DNA of 64,000 bases, taken from contig OZ025209.1 in the NCBI GenBank assembly GCA_964019055.1, forward strand, positions 11,702,981 through 11,766,980, given 5' to 3'. This document shows, in pieces, positions 1-12,682 of the stretch. Source of the DNA: Anthopleura xanthogrammica. Its lineage: Eukaryota > Cnidaria > Anthozoa > Actiniaria > Actiniidae. The translations under genes were made by a program, and so were the position numbers. The notes beneath the pieces were generated by a model that saw only the letters and a program-made list of their open reading frames with translations, had not been told where the DNA came from and made no database searches. Positions within the stretch are counted from its first letter, which is position 1; each line of letters opens with the position of its first letter.

Positions 1-1640
1 AGTTATCAGTAATTTTATTCGCTTCAATTTATTTTTAGCTTTGGTATGTGAAAGCGCATCGAAATATGATCGAATTTTTCATTGCTCTTCATACGACTTT
101 TGACACCCTATTAAATTTTGCTCTCTGCATGGAAGATAATCTTCTTAGAATACAAATTCAAGTATAAAGTACTGTCACAAAGTGCTGAATTAAAGGTGCC
201 TTTTGTTCAAACGGACCGGAAGGGATTCCAGTACCCTAATATGATAACCTTACAAATACAAAAACACCTGACCCTGGACTCAAACTGCGAGTTAAAACAT
301 TGAAGATCTATATATAGTCGTTGAACTTGGAAATAATAAATAATTATTGTAGACGGAGATGAGAAATAACATGATTTGGCTGCGACATACTCATCTTATC
401 GGTGGTAAAAATAAGGGCTCCAGGCAGCGGCAAAACCTTTGCCTTCCGCTATACTCTAAGTCTAAGTAGCGTTGGAAACATCGTATTTCAATCGAGTTTA
501 TTTGATGTGTTGTTCTCTCCCTTTCCCCGAGAGGTTTCTCCGTGTACTCTGGCTTTCCTCCCTCCGTAAAAATCAACAGGGATTCACGCACCGACGAGTT
601 GAGCTTTTTATGCCGATAATAAGATAATTGAACTTAGCAGTGGTATGTGCATGTGTGTCCGAGTGAAAGTGGGCCAACCTGAAAGCAGTATACATACTAA
701 ATACATACCATTAAAAGAACTAATTTTCAGGACTGAAAAGAACTGATATTCATTACGAGTACTAGTTTTAGTATCCATATTGAATCTCTTCACTAAAAGA
801 GTCTGTAAATTTTTGTTATATGCTGATACCGAAGGCATCAAACTTGGATGCGCTTGCATATTTAGAACTCTGAGTGAACTTGGATTGCAAATTTAACTCT
901 TCCTCTATTTCGGACATAAATCACCTTTTTTCATATATAAGATAGCAAATTTGAAAAAGCGCAACCAACAAAGCACACGTTTGAAAATTTAAAACTAAAT
1001 ATTTTCTAGCTAGTTTACTGGCGATACCTATAACCAATGTCCTTACCTTGGCAGCAGAAGGACTGCTCGGCTCAGTTGCTTGGCTGTACTGATTTGTGAA
1101 CGTGCTACAATCATGTTTAATGCTTCCTTAGGTCATTGATAACCTAGACCTTGTATACATATAGTTTCGAACATGTTGTTTCTTGCTACCGGTATTAGAC
1201 AAAACCTTTGGCAACAAGAAACAAAGCAGGTCAAATGTAAACCAGATGTTGATTCTAGTCTAGCGATTGCAATTACCTGGTGTGCGGGATCCAGGACTGT
1301 GTAGCGCTTCAACAAACGACTAGCTGTTCAAAACAAAATCCCAACATACAACCCTTCGATCTCTCCATTTTTCCATCCCTCTATTCACGGCTTTTATTCA
1401 CATATTTTATTCACATATTTAATTACTTACTCATCCACAAACCTACCCAATGTCACATTCATCCGTTCTTTTGTTCTCCCATTCATTCATTTCTTTCAAT
1501 GTATGTCCAATGGGATGGCCAAATACTTATCCTGCACGTTCCTCGTTGGCAAGAGGGACAAGGGAAGAAAAGGATAGAAAACCAGAGGATAGAAACAAGG
1601 TTCAACCAGATTTGTATTTCGGGTTGTATTTCTGCGCTCT
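1..1640. other. No gene seen; repeat-derived DNA
   Basis: No open frame here has family similarity or a convincing splice structure. Positions 480-570 hold an inverted fragment of the SINE described elsewhere (CTCTCC ... TTTCCTCCCTCC). The remainder shows nothing I can name. Confidence 0.5.
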
Positions 1641-1725
1641 ACCACGATTCTTTGTCTGTATTTATTAATATCTATATCTGTAAATATGTGGAAAAAATAA
1701 ACCTTGAACCTTGAACCTTGAAGAA
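1640..1725 (+). mobile_element. LINE-like 3' end with short tandem tail
   Basis: An AATAAA-like stretch is followed by three copies of CTTGAAC near 1701-1722. A 3' end made of a poly(A)-type signal and a short tandem repeat is typical of CR1/L2-type non-LTR retrotransposons. No coding part is present. Confidence 0.4.
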
Positions 1726-1986
1726 AGTTTTTAAAATACGTGAAGTTTCGGGTTTCAGTAAGTCCAGAGTAGTAGGATTTTCATTAAGCCAGCTTAAACC
1801 ATTTGCTCGTATTACTTGGAAGAGCAAACAAAATAGAAAAGAGCATCTAGGATCAGGTCTCAAGTTCCTTTCGCCATTATTATCATTGTCATCATCACTC
1901 ATAGTTTCGTCATCATCGATCATCGTCACCTTTATCATCAATTCAAGGTGCGCTAATACGAGCAACAAAATCGTGCAAGTTGGTGG

Positions 1987-2016
1987 TGATGATGATGATG
2001 ATGATGATGATGATGC
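1987..2016. repeat. (TGA)n microsatellite
   Basis: About ten GAT/TGA triplets in a row, lying at the edge of a family C element. Confidence 0.9.
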
Positions 2017-2084
2017 TATGTTGATGACGACAGGGAATTGATAACTGATGCTACGCGCCCCTTTTTCTACCTCAGCACTCGAGT

Positions 2085-2290
2085 TTAAAGCCGCAGTAAT
2101 ACGAGCAAAAACGTGCAACTTGTCGCGCATTATTGTTGCGTTGCAAGTTGTATAGCAAATGTTGCTCGTATTACCACCCCCTGCAACAACAATTTTGTTG
2201 TTGCGTGACTTTGTTGCAGAAGTAGAAGCTAAGCATTTTCTACTGTTTGCAACAATGCAAATTTGTTGCAATTTGGCTTCCACCACCTTC
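2085..2290. mobile_element. GTTGC-rich palindromic element, family C
   Basis: Contains GTAATACGAGCAA and its inverted match TTGCTCGTATTAC around 2095-2180, then further TGCAACAA/TTGTTGCA pairs. Related copies lie at 28685-28915 and 34262-34400. No coding capacity; MITE-like. Confidence 0.7.
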
Positions 2291-2504
2291 ACCAACCACT
2301 GCAAACCAAATCGATAATCGTAAATGTAATTAGCAGTCATAATATTATTAATCAGTACATGAACACTTCTTGCTTACAATAGGCAATGTACATCAAAGTT
2401 CACAAAGCTTGCTGGGAAACTCTCCTTCAAAAATGGAACACGGAAATCAAAGGAAGTATCACAAAAAATATATACTGTAATTTTCGTCCATCATTATCGT
2501 TCGC

Positions 2505-2575
2505 CCATCTTGAAAGGTAGCCGTGTCTTTGCATCGAAGCGAGACGAAGGTGAGCTTGCAATGATAGAAACATGT
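2505..2575. repeat. Single arm of the family seen at 32144-32355
   Basis: The stretch ATCTTGAAAGGTAGCCGTG through GCTTGCAATGATAGAAAC matches one arm of the palindrome downstream of the SLC22 gene. Confidence 0.65.
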
Positions 2576-2799
2576 GAGGGGACTGTGGAGGGGACTGTGG
2601 AGGGGACTTTTGAATATATTCAAATATTTCTGTGTTATATATGAAAAGTTGAAACTTCACCTATTTACTAATATCGCCGGAGGAATCGAGGTAGGTGCTC
2701 TTTTCATTTCTGGGTGTCCGTTTTGACACAAATGATTGGCTTATGGGTGAGGTCACGTGACTTGGTAGTCCCAATTGTGTTTAGTCTCAGATGATGAAT

Positions 2800-2970
2800 A
2801 CACCTCTTTACCTTCGTATGCAAATTGCCCATTTCAGACCACATGACATTCCCTTGAGAAATCTCCTTTTGTTAAAATATTTACACATGAAAGAATCAAC
2901 TCCCAAGAGTGGCATCACGTGGTCTGTAATGGGCACAACAAACAACGGAGGTAAAGAGGTCTATTGTTGA
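2800..2970. mobile_element. Palindromic element, family B copy 1
   Basis: Terminal inverted repeats begin CCTCTTTACCT and end AGGTAAAGAGGTCTATTG. The centre AAAATATTTACACATGAAAG is also found in the copy at 40040-40217. Confidence 0.75.
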
Positions 2971-3129
2971 TTATTCTGATATATTTTATCAGTATTATCA
3001 AACCACTAAAAATCATGCGTTCTGATTGGCTAGGCTACTAGTGGTCAATTTCTCATAATCCATGCAAGATAGAGTGAAGTCACTTAACCCGTGAAATAAA
3101 AATTGCTTGTTAAAGTGTAATAGTCAAAT

Positions 3130-3388
3130 ACACGCATCAAGCATTCCGCGCTACTGCTCTAAGCGCATGCTCAGGGGATTAAAAAGTGGGATAATATTTC
3201 GTAAAATATGCATATATATATTTGACTCAAAATTCGCTTAACGGTACGTGATCTTGAATATTCAATGAACATTGTGTTTGACAAGAAAAATACAACTAAA
3301 ATATAACATGTTTTACAAAATATTATCACCCTTTTTAATCCCCTGAGCATGCGCTTAGAGCAGTAGCGCGGAATGCTTGATGCGTGTA
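3130..3388. mobile_element. Palindromic element, family A copy 1
   Basis: Near-perfect inverted arms of about 55 bp: ACACGCATCAAGCATTCCGC at the left and its complement at the right, including GCGCATGCTCAGGGGATTAA. A second copy is at 29953-30193. Confidence 0.85.
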
Positions 3389-4082
3389 TAGAAACAAAAG
3401 AAAACAATGGAATTTTGGTCTACAAAATTGTATTAATCTAATTTTTTTTCACGGGTTTAGTGGTTTCACTCTAAGAAATGTTGGAGTTTGGAATATTTAC
3501 TATTTCAGTCTAGAAGAGTAATTTTGAGAAAAAATAAAAATACGAGGAAAATTTCTAAAACCTTGCCTGGATATCACATTATTTACATAACTACTTAATT
3601 ATATATTATTTGGGTTAAGAAAAGTTAAGAAAAGATCCACATGAAAGGTTAACGCCATTCTGATTGATGAGCACACCCTGGAATCCCTAAACTTGAAAGC
3701 CCTAAAATCATGCATGCTGTCACCCCATTTACGCAGTAGAGACCTGAAGCTATGCAATGCTTCAAAGATAATAATCAATTGAACTATTAGTAATAGAAAT
3801 AAAAAAAATCTTCATAGTCCTTAAATGGAGAAGATCGACGAATGTGCAGTTTGCCTCCGGGTTTTAAGGCTATTCGTTGCATGGAACAGAAACAAGCGGT
3901 TCGGAAACCGAAACACAAATTTTCCAAAGCATCTTGAGGCAAGCCATGTTGCTTGTTTGGTATATGAGTATATGAGTCTAAGCGAACCCGGTTTTCTGTC
4001 ATTTGGATGTGTTATCTTGCCTGGGGTGAACTCCTCGTTTTCCATTTATATAACTGGTCCTTTTTCGCTGTGAGTAGTTATT

Positions 4083-7000
4083 TCATACATCCATAAATTT
4101 TGCCTTTAATATGCCACCATTTGCTATAAAAGGGTCTTGCCACATCTTTCGTAGATCGCCCTAAGGAATAGGGAGGATCGATAGTTTTACATTAGCTGCC
4201 GCGAACTTCTACTGGATCTTGCCGCACTCTTTTGTTTGATCTCCATTTTTATCAAAAAAAATGGTATGGTTTGTAGCTTTGAGAAGCTAAGGTGCGCACT
4301 GATTTCAGTGATGGTTAGCGTGATGGTATGGTTTGTAGCTATGAGAAGCTAAGGTGCGCACTGATTTCAGTGATGGTTAGCGGGATGGTTTGGTTTCTAA
4401 CCTTGAGTAGCCAAGATGCGCAATTCAGTGATGGTTAGCGTGATGGTATGGTTTGTAGCTTTGAGAAGCTAAGGTGCGCACTGATTTCAGTGATGGTTAG
4501 CGGGATGGTTTGGTTTGTAACTTTAGGAAGCCGATGTGCGCACTTTAGTGATAGTTAGCGTGATGGTATATGGTTTGTAGCTTTGAGAAGCTAATGTGCA
4601 CACTTATTTCAGTGATGGTTAGCCGGGATGGTTTGGTTTCTAACTTTGAGTAGCCAAGATGCGCAATTCAGTGATGGTTAGCGTGATGGTATGGTTTGTA
4701 GCTTTGAGAAGCTAAGGTGCGCACTGATTTCAGTGATGGTTAGCGGGATGGTTTGGTTTGTAACTTTAGGAAGCCGATGTGCGCACTTCAGTGAGAGCTA
4801 GCGTGAAGGTTTGGATTGTAACTTTGAGAAGCCAAGATGCGCAACTCAGTGATGGTTAGCGGGATGGTTTGGTTTGTAATCTTAGGAAGGCAATGTTCAC
4901 ACTTCAGAAATGGTTAGCGTGATGGATAGGCATAATAGTGATGGCAGTTATAAAAATGAACGAAGGCGCGTACTTTTTTTCAGGGAGTTGAGTTGTAGAG
5001 AATGTCCAAGCTTTACGACACCAAACTGAGACATCACTTTTTGGAAACCGAAACGCAAATCAAGCATACTCGAACTTTGTTTTACGTGTAAGAGCAGGTC
5101 GAGTGATTTTCGAAATGATTATCCTTATCCCATTGGTCATTATCCCCCTCCCCCCCCCCCCCCATCATAAAACGGTTTCACGAGATTGTGCGTGAGGGAG
5201 TAGGCGAATGGGTAACCTCTAGCGCCCCTCCATCCGCTCTTGCTTCCATAATAAAATATACAACATCAGATTATTCAATGCAGGTTCCAAGCGATATTTA
5301 CCTTGAGGTATGCCATAAGTAAGATAGGTAATAGAGTAAAAGGTACTAGGTAAAGAAGAGCAGGCTGGGCAGCTTTGTAGACCTCTGAGGCAACTGTTGC
5401 TGTTACAAGTCCTATAACAAATCAAGAATTATTTTATTGTTTCACTCCGTGTTACTATCAAAGGATGTGTGATTGGCTCATCCAATTAACTGGTTTCGTA
5501 TTCTGGACTTTTAGGGGAATTTTGCATAGATACAATAGCTACAATATCCTTTACTGCGCATGAACTGCGCATGTGCTTATGCAAAGTACCTCTCAAATTT
5601 CATGTAAATGAGTCAAATCGAAATGCTTTATGGGTCGTCAGGAAGCAGCATATTGAAAGCCATTAGTATCCAACATGTACAAGAGTGTAGGCACAAAGAC
5701 AATATGAAGAAGAATTTGACTGAGAATAGGAAATACATTTTTTATAATATCAGATTTAGATAACGTGTGCTTCGTGCAGCTGATTGATTGTCAAAATTTT
5801 ATCCCCACCCCCTCCCCACAAATACACACACATGCGCGCGCACATTTAAAAGTTGGAGATCAAAGAGATTTTGTAATACACATGTACAACACATCACTAT
5901 AAATATGAAGAACATCGGCGGTGACTTACCTACAATATATCCTATAAGCGAACAGTGGAAATATGTAATTTTGCTCTCTGTCTCTGGAGATGGAGCTTGC
6001 ATTTTCTTGTATTTATCATAACGCATTACAAAACATAATAAAAGACCAGGCATTACCTGAAACGAATCAGTTATCCAATGTTAGTTATAACTTACACCAG
6101 AGCACAGTGTAATGGATTTTTTTGTTTGGGTGCAATATTTTTTCAATTTCTCACCACGTTTATGCACTCCCTTGACATTAAAAATTCTTTGTCTGAGGCA
6201 GCCCTATATAATCACTCTATGGTATTGTGGATTTGTGTCAATACTGATAGCTTTACAAGATGGCAACTGGACTTTACTCCCTTGTTAAAGTATATTGACA
6301 CAAATCCACGTATATGATACCATAGGGGAATCATATAGGAAAACAAAAGCGCGCGCGAGAAGAGAATGTTCTGGTACACAGGCAGGCTTGAATTTAGGTG
6401 AAAGTCTAATGATCAGATTAGAATTTTAAAATGTGATTTTTGCAGAGGGAAGAAAACCGGAGAACCCAGACAAAAACCCTCGAAACACAGAAGAAAGCCA
6501 GTAAACAACACTCATCTACTATAATGACAGATCCGAGTATCGAATCCATGACCGCATCGGTCAGAAGTGGCGCATTAGCTTAACCGGCATCACAAGTGCT
6601 TTACAGTGTACATATGGTTACCACGGCAATGCGCCTGTCGGTCTAAGCGTTCTCGCTAATCAACGATATGCATTAGCAAGGAAAACGCACTTTTTTTCCT
6701 TATCTCATCAGTTAAGTGATTTTTTTTTTATCAGTGATCACGGCACCTTCTTCCTGTACCGGACACAGTCTATACGTTATTCAATACGAACACCAAAAGA
6801 CAAGTCAAACAATCGTGAAGCTAACAAAGAATACAATAAGTTTCCGGTACACGGTGGAGGAGCCGTGAATGGTCCTTCAAACCACCAACAATACAGTACC
6901 CATAGCTATATAAATCACTTACTATATCTCCTAGACCAAGCATTGAAAATCTGCCACGCTCTTGACTGCAAAACAAAAATGCTTAGGAATCACATTAACT

Positions 7001-10000
7001 GCTTTATAAGGGGCTTACAAATTGCTAAATTTCTTCCACTGAGATTGTAGATACGTCAGTCACCACCAACTAAAGTCTTTCTTAATACTACACCCACACG
7101 GACTCTTTAAATCTCTTAAGCTTTGGCTGTTGTAAAACTCTAAGCTCCAATTACTGTGAAGCCTAGGATCAAATTGGAATTCGAAAGTTGATTTTTAAGG
7201 AGGGAGGAAAACTTGAGAACCCGGAGAAAAACTCTCGAAGCACAGGAGAGAACCATGAAACAATTCTACTCACACACGACACCGAGCCCGGCGGGACTCG
7301 AACCGTGTTGTTGCATTGGTGAGAGGCGACGCATTATCAGCGCAACCACCTGTGCTTCCCAGCGATCACACAACTCACACTCTACTGCTACTCCTGGGAT
7401 CAAGCCATTAACTTTCAAATTACTATATGTTTGTTAATACGAAGGAAATAAATTAAAAGGCCATTAGACGGTCATAATACCTTGGGAAAACAAGTTTTCC
7501 CGGAAGAGAAATTTGCGGCGACGAATTCATAAAGGAATTAATTTTAAGTTTATTTGCGACATATGCCATCTGCAAAGAAAAAAAAAAAGCTACTTTAGTA
7601 TCTTCAACAAACTATTTCCATGATTGGGATATGAAGTACCGCCGGAGGGTGTCTCGAGAGATCGCTATCTTTCGAGCATGCGCAATACATTAGCCGTTTT
7701 CATGGATGCGGATAAATATACGCTCACTATCCAGGCTATGAGGTCTGGCCATTATGTATTTTGTTATAAGATAACTGACTGCTCACTCACCGGGTTCCCG
7801 GCCTGCTGAGTAGCCACTTTTACCATAACGTTAGCTTTGAAAATATAGGCAGAAAAGAATACCTGGGAACAAGATGACAGAAATTTTTCTTTTTACATAA
7901 ATGGCAAATTATATTTCTTGAGGGTAACACGATTCATAAATCCAATCTAAAGACCCATTATCATCAATATACAAGGCCAAATATGAAACTGCCCTCACTA
8001 AAACGTTCAGTCTAGCGGGCCAAACGCTAAGCGCGCGGGCTGCAAATGCATTTACCGCCCTGTTTCGATCTGATTGGTTGAGAGAATGTCTTACGACAGC
8101 TGTTAGCCAATCAGATCTTAAGGAAACCATTTCAAAACGCGTGCGTTAAACAAATAAATATGCCCTCCAAAAGTCAAGTTATTGCCCTATTTACACTGGC
8201 AAGTTTGACAGGACAACAACTGATTACTTGAACAAATGTCTCTTTAGAAGCATAAGAAAAAATGTATTATATTTTCAAAAATCGCCGCAGAAGTCGCAAC
8301 AAAATTTGCCGCAAAAAAAAAAACGGCCCTTAATAAATACATACGTCTTGCTATAATTATTATTTATTTCACATCTAATTTGCTTGGCTGGGCAACGTTT
8401 TTGCGTAAAGCCCAAAAAAAATGTGGCGGGAACGATTTTCCAATTGCTTTCTACTGTCTGACAGTGTAAAGTAGCCGACTCATAACAAATCGTCTCAGTT
8501 GTGATCTTCGGGATTAATTTCTATACAATATGGTTTTTCGACTGTTTACATCCACTAAATCTGTCAGACATGAAATCGGGTCGGGCTTTCGCGGAGACAA
8601 GAAGCAAAGCTCTACATTAGCCCAGACTAAACACGATAATATCTAGAAACATTTTGTTTTCGTTTTAGTACTTTCAGTGTTTTTAACAGGAGTTTATTAT
8701 AAATCAGCCATCAGCCGTCGTAAACCACAACTCATTAAAGTTTCATATCTCCCAAAAAAATATATATCTACATACGGTATCACACCAGCCTAATTTTAAA
8801 ATGGAATTCCTCTGTCTTTGAGTTATCATCAGAATTTCAAAAAAATTCAAACATTTTAATTTTAATACAAAATTTACAAAACACCGAATAAAATGTCGAC
8901 ATTTTTGTAATCACTCAAGTCGCTTATTTCCTGCTAGCCAAACCACAGGAGTCCTCAAAAATTTCAAAAAAATTTAAAATTGTAAATTTTAACGCAAAAT
9001 TTTTAAAACGCAAGATTTCCGATATTTTTTTTTTTTTTTTTTGCTCGATCTGCATGTAAGCACCTAAATCGGTTATTTCTTGCTAGCCAAACCAGTAGAA
9101 TTATTTCCTACTGTACTTGCAAAACCAGTTTTCCTCTTAATTTCATCTGTCCTATTGTACGATTTCCACCAGATTTATTTACAATTTACATATTTCTAAT
9201 TATTAATTATCTCTATCTTTCATCTATATTCATATTTGGCAATTTTCCGATATTTTTACTGTTATCAATAGGTTTAGATTTCACTATTTTTCACTAGTTT
9301 CACTAATGTCTAAATAACGTCTAGTTAGTAAATATTCTATTTATATATAATTATATCTATACAGTAGTTTTTAGATTTTATTATATTTTTATATGTGAGG
9401 GCCACAAGTTTATAAGTGTTTCACTTTTAAGTGTTACCCTCGCGAAATAAAGACTTCACATCACATCACATATGTAGCTTACCCAGAATACATCGTAGAT
9501 TAGCAGTCCAGTGAGTAAGAGAGTTGATACCTTTAGACTTGGCAGTCTGATATAAGCAATCATAGAAACACATAGACCCATTGCTAAAGCTAGAAATAAA
9601 GAATAAGAAAGTCGTTTTATGGTGGATATAGAATATTAAATTGGGTGGGGGGAGGGGAGGGGGCATAATGCCAAACTTATATTCTTAGAATAAATGATAT
9701 GCTATTTTCCACATTTTTTTTAGAACAAAGTGCATGAGGAAGTAAGAAAGTGATGTTCACAGACACCACATGAACCTCCACTTGATCTGCCATGACAACA
9801 AAGACAACATACAGTATTGCCATACAAGTGTTTTACACCCAACAATTTGGGTTTCCATGGACAAGCATGCACCCCTTATCCCTCTTGTACTGTACATGGC
9901 ATTGCTAAGCTAGCTAGCCAAAGCCACAGTACCAGCAGTGTGACCAACAGCAGCAGCTCAAAGAAAAACATAAGTAATTTTAACAGCAATTTCCCTGCTA

Positions 10001-12682
10001 GCCAAGAAAATTGTACTCTGCTACCAGGGCCTACAGTACAAAACAAACTTTTTTTTAACAGGAAATAACATAAGGTAGAGTTATAAATTGCTGTACACTA
10101 GGTGTGGTAAAAAATCAAGCACTTACCATCCATAAGAACCCAGTGACCCGTAATGATCCACACCATTACTAGCATTCCAGAGAATATAAGAGACATCAAC
10201 TCTGCAAATGTAAAGCGACCACAGAAACCAAGAGATACTCTGGAAATAATAAAAAAATCATTCAATAACTAGCTAGACTAATGATGATGAAGTTGCATGA
10301 TGAATATGATGACATCATAATATAATAATGTGCTAGTTTCTCAAAAAGACTGATCAAGCTCTTGCTTTGTGGACCAGCCAACCAGTAACATGTGAGTAGA
10401 GTTGTTTGTTGGTTCTCTCCTGTGCTTCGAGGGTTTTTCTCTGAGTTCTCTGTTTTTTCCTCCCTCCACAAAAATAAACTTCTAAATTCCAATTGTAATG
10501 CAGTGGAGGAAGAGCCACTCTGTGGAATCCACCGTTAATTCTTATTATTATATGTATTATACTGTATATGTTATTTACAGGCCAGGAGGTCCAGATAGCG
10601 AAAACTGTACCCAAGACCTGTCTCGAATATATGGACTGAGGCTATAAGGCTGAGGTCTGTTTTCAAGGCTGATCATGAGCACACAGTTTTCCCTGTCAGG
10701 ACTTACTTTAGGAATGGTATAAAAAAACAGAGTGACTTATTTATTTTTACCCATTTACTTTTCCACTAGTTTGGCAATGATTCTTTTTTGGGGGGGTTTT
10801 GTTTTGTTGTTGTTGTTTTGCTGTTGTTGTTGGTTTTTTTTTTTTTTTTGTGCTATTTAGCAATCTGTTATAAATCCCATATGCATGAAGATGACATCAG
10901 GACACCGGACCGCAAGCAGATACTGAGAAAATTATACTGCCCATATATTCAAGACCTTGGGCACAGTTTTTCCCTATTCGGACCTCCTGGCCAGTAAATA
11001 ATCTATATAGCTTAATAATTTATTATGCTTACTTGTGGTTAGTGTTCTTTCCACAAGGCTTTAAAAGACCTTGGCAAACAGGAAGGAGAAGAAACGAGAA
11101 AGCAACTGTTGCAAGAACTGGAAAAACAAAGATTTAAAAAAACATCACAAGAATGATTTTAGACATATGCTGCATGCTGCATGCAATTCACTTTCAATCG
11201 ATTTGAAGATTAGAAGCTCAAAATATATGTACTGTAACTTACCAGCAGTGCAAAGAGCAAAGAAGAACTGAAGAGTATCAAAGAAGAAAAACATGATGAG
11301 GAGAGAGCAAGATGCTCCGATGGGAAGGAAAATCGCTTGCGCTGTTGTTATTGTTTGGAAACCTGGATAGGTTGAAAATAAATGAGAAAGATCTGGTGAG
11401 TATATTGAGTACCACACAACACATATTTTATATGTGAAATGCTATAACTGTAATATTACCATCCATAACTCCACTGAGAAGAGAACCATTCTTGTCTTGT
11501 TCTTCACCAGACTCATTCTCTGTTTTACAAGCAGTATCAAGTCCAAGTGCCCTGTGAAACCGAAAGAATGCTAATGTATAGGCATGCAACTTTAATAATT
11601 TACAGAGAAAATCATTGATTGATCAGTAAATTGATATTAATTTGCCTCTTATGCTCAAGACTGCCCTTACAACTCCCCCCCCCCCCCCCCCCCCTCCCTT
11701 TCCAGGCAAGAAATCCATGGCCGGTTCCCAATGAAAAACATTTTTTTTTCCCAAAATCATAAAAAACTAAAAGGAATTTGCCAGTGCAAAACTATCTTTT
11801 TAAAAAGCAGCCCAAACTTAAAATTGATTAATTATTAATATAGTGTTATATTCAACTGAATTTAGTTTTGCTGAAGAAATAAATTAAATTAACAAAAACA
11901 ATAACAAGAAAACAATCAAGAAGCACATGGCCATGTCACATTTTATTCAACAACTAATTAAGGAATTCATAATAAATTGTGTTGAATTTTTTCTAGCATT
12001 TTGAAGTCACTATGACACACTTCCAATTTAATCAAACTTAATTCTCTTAAGTTGATATCTAGTATCATTCTTTAGTGACTTGTAAGAATCGAAAAGGGAC
12101 TATCTTCAAAGTTAAAGACCGGTGGTGTTTAAAAAAAATTTATAAAGACAAAAAAAGATCGATTTTTATTGTTGCACGAGCGCGTGTTTTTGAAGCAAAA
12201 CGCCTGGAGTTTTTCTTCATTTCTTAGCTTGGACCGACTTAATTTATCATAAATTTAAAATTACGAATAAAGATGACTGTGGCCATGTATTTTACATATA
12301 AGGTAATATTATTCCTAGCAGAATTAAATGTTTCTTATTATTATTATGTACAGTACTGTAACGTGACTTCTACATTTTAGCTTGTAACATTGGCTTATAT
12401 CTTGACTAAAATTAATAAGCTAAACTCATACTTACCTAAAACTACCATAAACGATAAGAAGAATAGAAATAATAATCGTAAGCATTCGAGAGGTGTCCAA
12501 CAGCATGTAGAACCTGGAGAGAATATGATAAATCGCTCAGTAAGGCACAATTTGTTGTTTGAGCATGCCGCAAGTCAGAGAACAGTACAGACTATTTAGA
12601 CGTCTGTTATATGGTCAAATGAAGAAAAGCCTAAATACTGTGTACTGACAACTTACCAGTGAGGTTCAACGGTCTGTTCCAT
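4083..12682 (-). CDS. SPPL3: Signal peptide peptidase-like 3, 13 coding exons
   Basis: Intramembrane aspartyl protease of the Golgi; known members cut type II membrane proteins such as glycosyltransferases. Coding exons, 5' to 3' on the minus strand: 12682-12657, 12513-12436, 11551-11460, 11362-11243, 11117-11033, 10239-10127, 9589-9483, 7862-7791, 7569-7481, 6965-6923, 6056-5930, 5411-5302, 4160-4083. All junctions are GT-AG with matching phase and total 1140 nt (379 aa; human about 384). Catalytic motif YD lies in LLIYDVFW (about residues 203-204), GLGD at 271-274, and PAL in AAQPALLYL at 334-336. The multi-pass membrane pattern is intact, including [17 protein letters not shown]. The start MEQTVEPHW is the only ATG that fits the first exon. 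It lies head-to-head with RAD1, 1.5 kb between the ATGs. Introns carry SINEs, palindromes and a minisatellite. Identification is firm; UTRs were not defined. Confidence 0.96.
4259..4925. repeat. ~62-bp minisatellite in the last SPPL3 intron
   Basis: About eleven head-to-tail units of 57-63 bp, each with ATGGT(A/T)TGGTTTGTAGC, AGCTAAGGTGCGCA and TTCAGTGATGGTTAGCG. Units differ by small indels, and two sub-types appear to alternate. Confidence 0.95.
5145..5163. repeat. Poly(C) tract in SPPL3 intron
   Basis: A C-run interrupted by a few T. Comparable C or G runs occur at 11675-11694, 13943-13970, 22699-22714, 28018-28031, 49028-49045 and 58937-58953. Confidence 0.9.
6202..6338. mobile_element. 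Short palindromic element in SPPL3 intron
   Basis: Arms TATGGTATTGTGGATTTGTG and TGACACAAATCCACGTATAT ... ACCATA pair across about 50 bp. MITE-like, no coding content. Confidence 0.65.
6410..6605 (-). mobile_element. tRNA-headed SINE copy
   Basis: On the minus strand a tRNA-like head with A box (GGTTAAGCTAATGCGCC) and a B-box-like GGATTCGATACTC is followed by the shared body GGGTTTTTGTCTGGGTTCTC. Same arrangement at 7165-7365 and 20085-20310. Confidence 0.75.
7165..7365 (-). mobile_element. tRNA-headed SINE copy, best preserved
   Basis: Minus strand: GTGGTTGCGCTGATAATGCG (A box region), then GGTTCGAGTCCCGCCG (clear B box), then the body CTTCGAGAGTTTTTCTCCGG. It inserted in the SPPL3 intron about 120 bases downstream of exon 9 in transcript order. 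Confidence 0.85.
9330..9480 (+). mobile_element. LINE-like 3' end
   Basis: AT-rich stretch ending GAAATAAAGACTTCACATCA with a (CACAT)n tail, typical of a truncated CR1/L2-type retrotransposon 3' end. It abuts SPPL3 exon 7 (9483). Confidence 0.45.
10385..10505 (+). mobile_element. SINE body fragment
   Basis: Shares the body CTCTCCTGTGCTTCGAGGGT and TTTTCCTCCCTCCACAAAAA with the other SINE copies; the tRNA-like head is not clear. Confidence 0.65.
10565..11010. mobile_element. Inverted-repeat element in SPPL3 intron
   Basis: Left arm TTATTTACAGGCCAGGAGGT and right arm ACCTCCTGGCCAGTAAATAA enclose about 350 bp. The element ends only about 20 bp from the donor of SPPL3 exon 5 (11033). Confidence 0.75.

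Noticed and set aside
1672..2340. 222-residue open frame on the minus strand
   Set aside because: It runs through a (TCA)n stretch and a family C palindrome, with no similarity to any protein I know.
4259..4925. CRISPR-like array
   Set aside because: Units are contiguous and diverged with no unique spacers; this is a eukaryotic intronic minisatellite.
7290..7365. Possible tRNA gene
   Set aside because: A and B boxes are present, but no full cloverleaf can be drawn and the sequence continues into the repeated SINE body.
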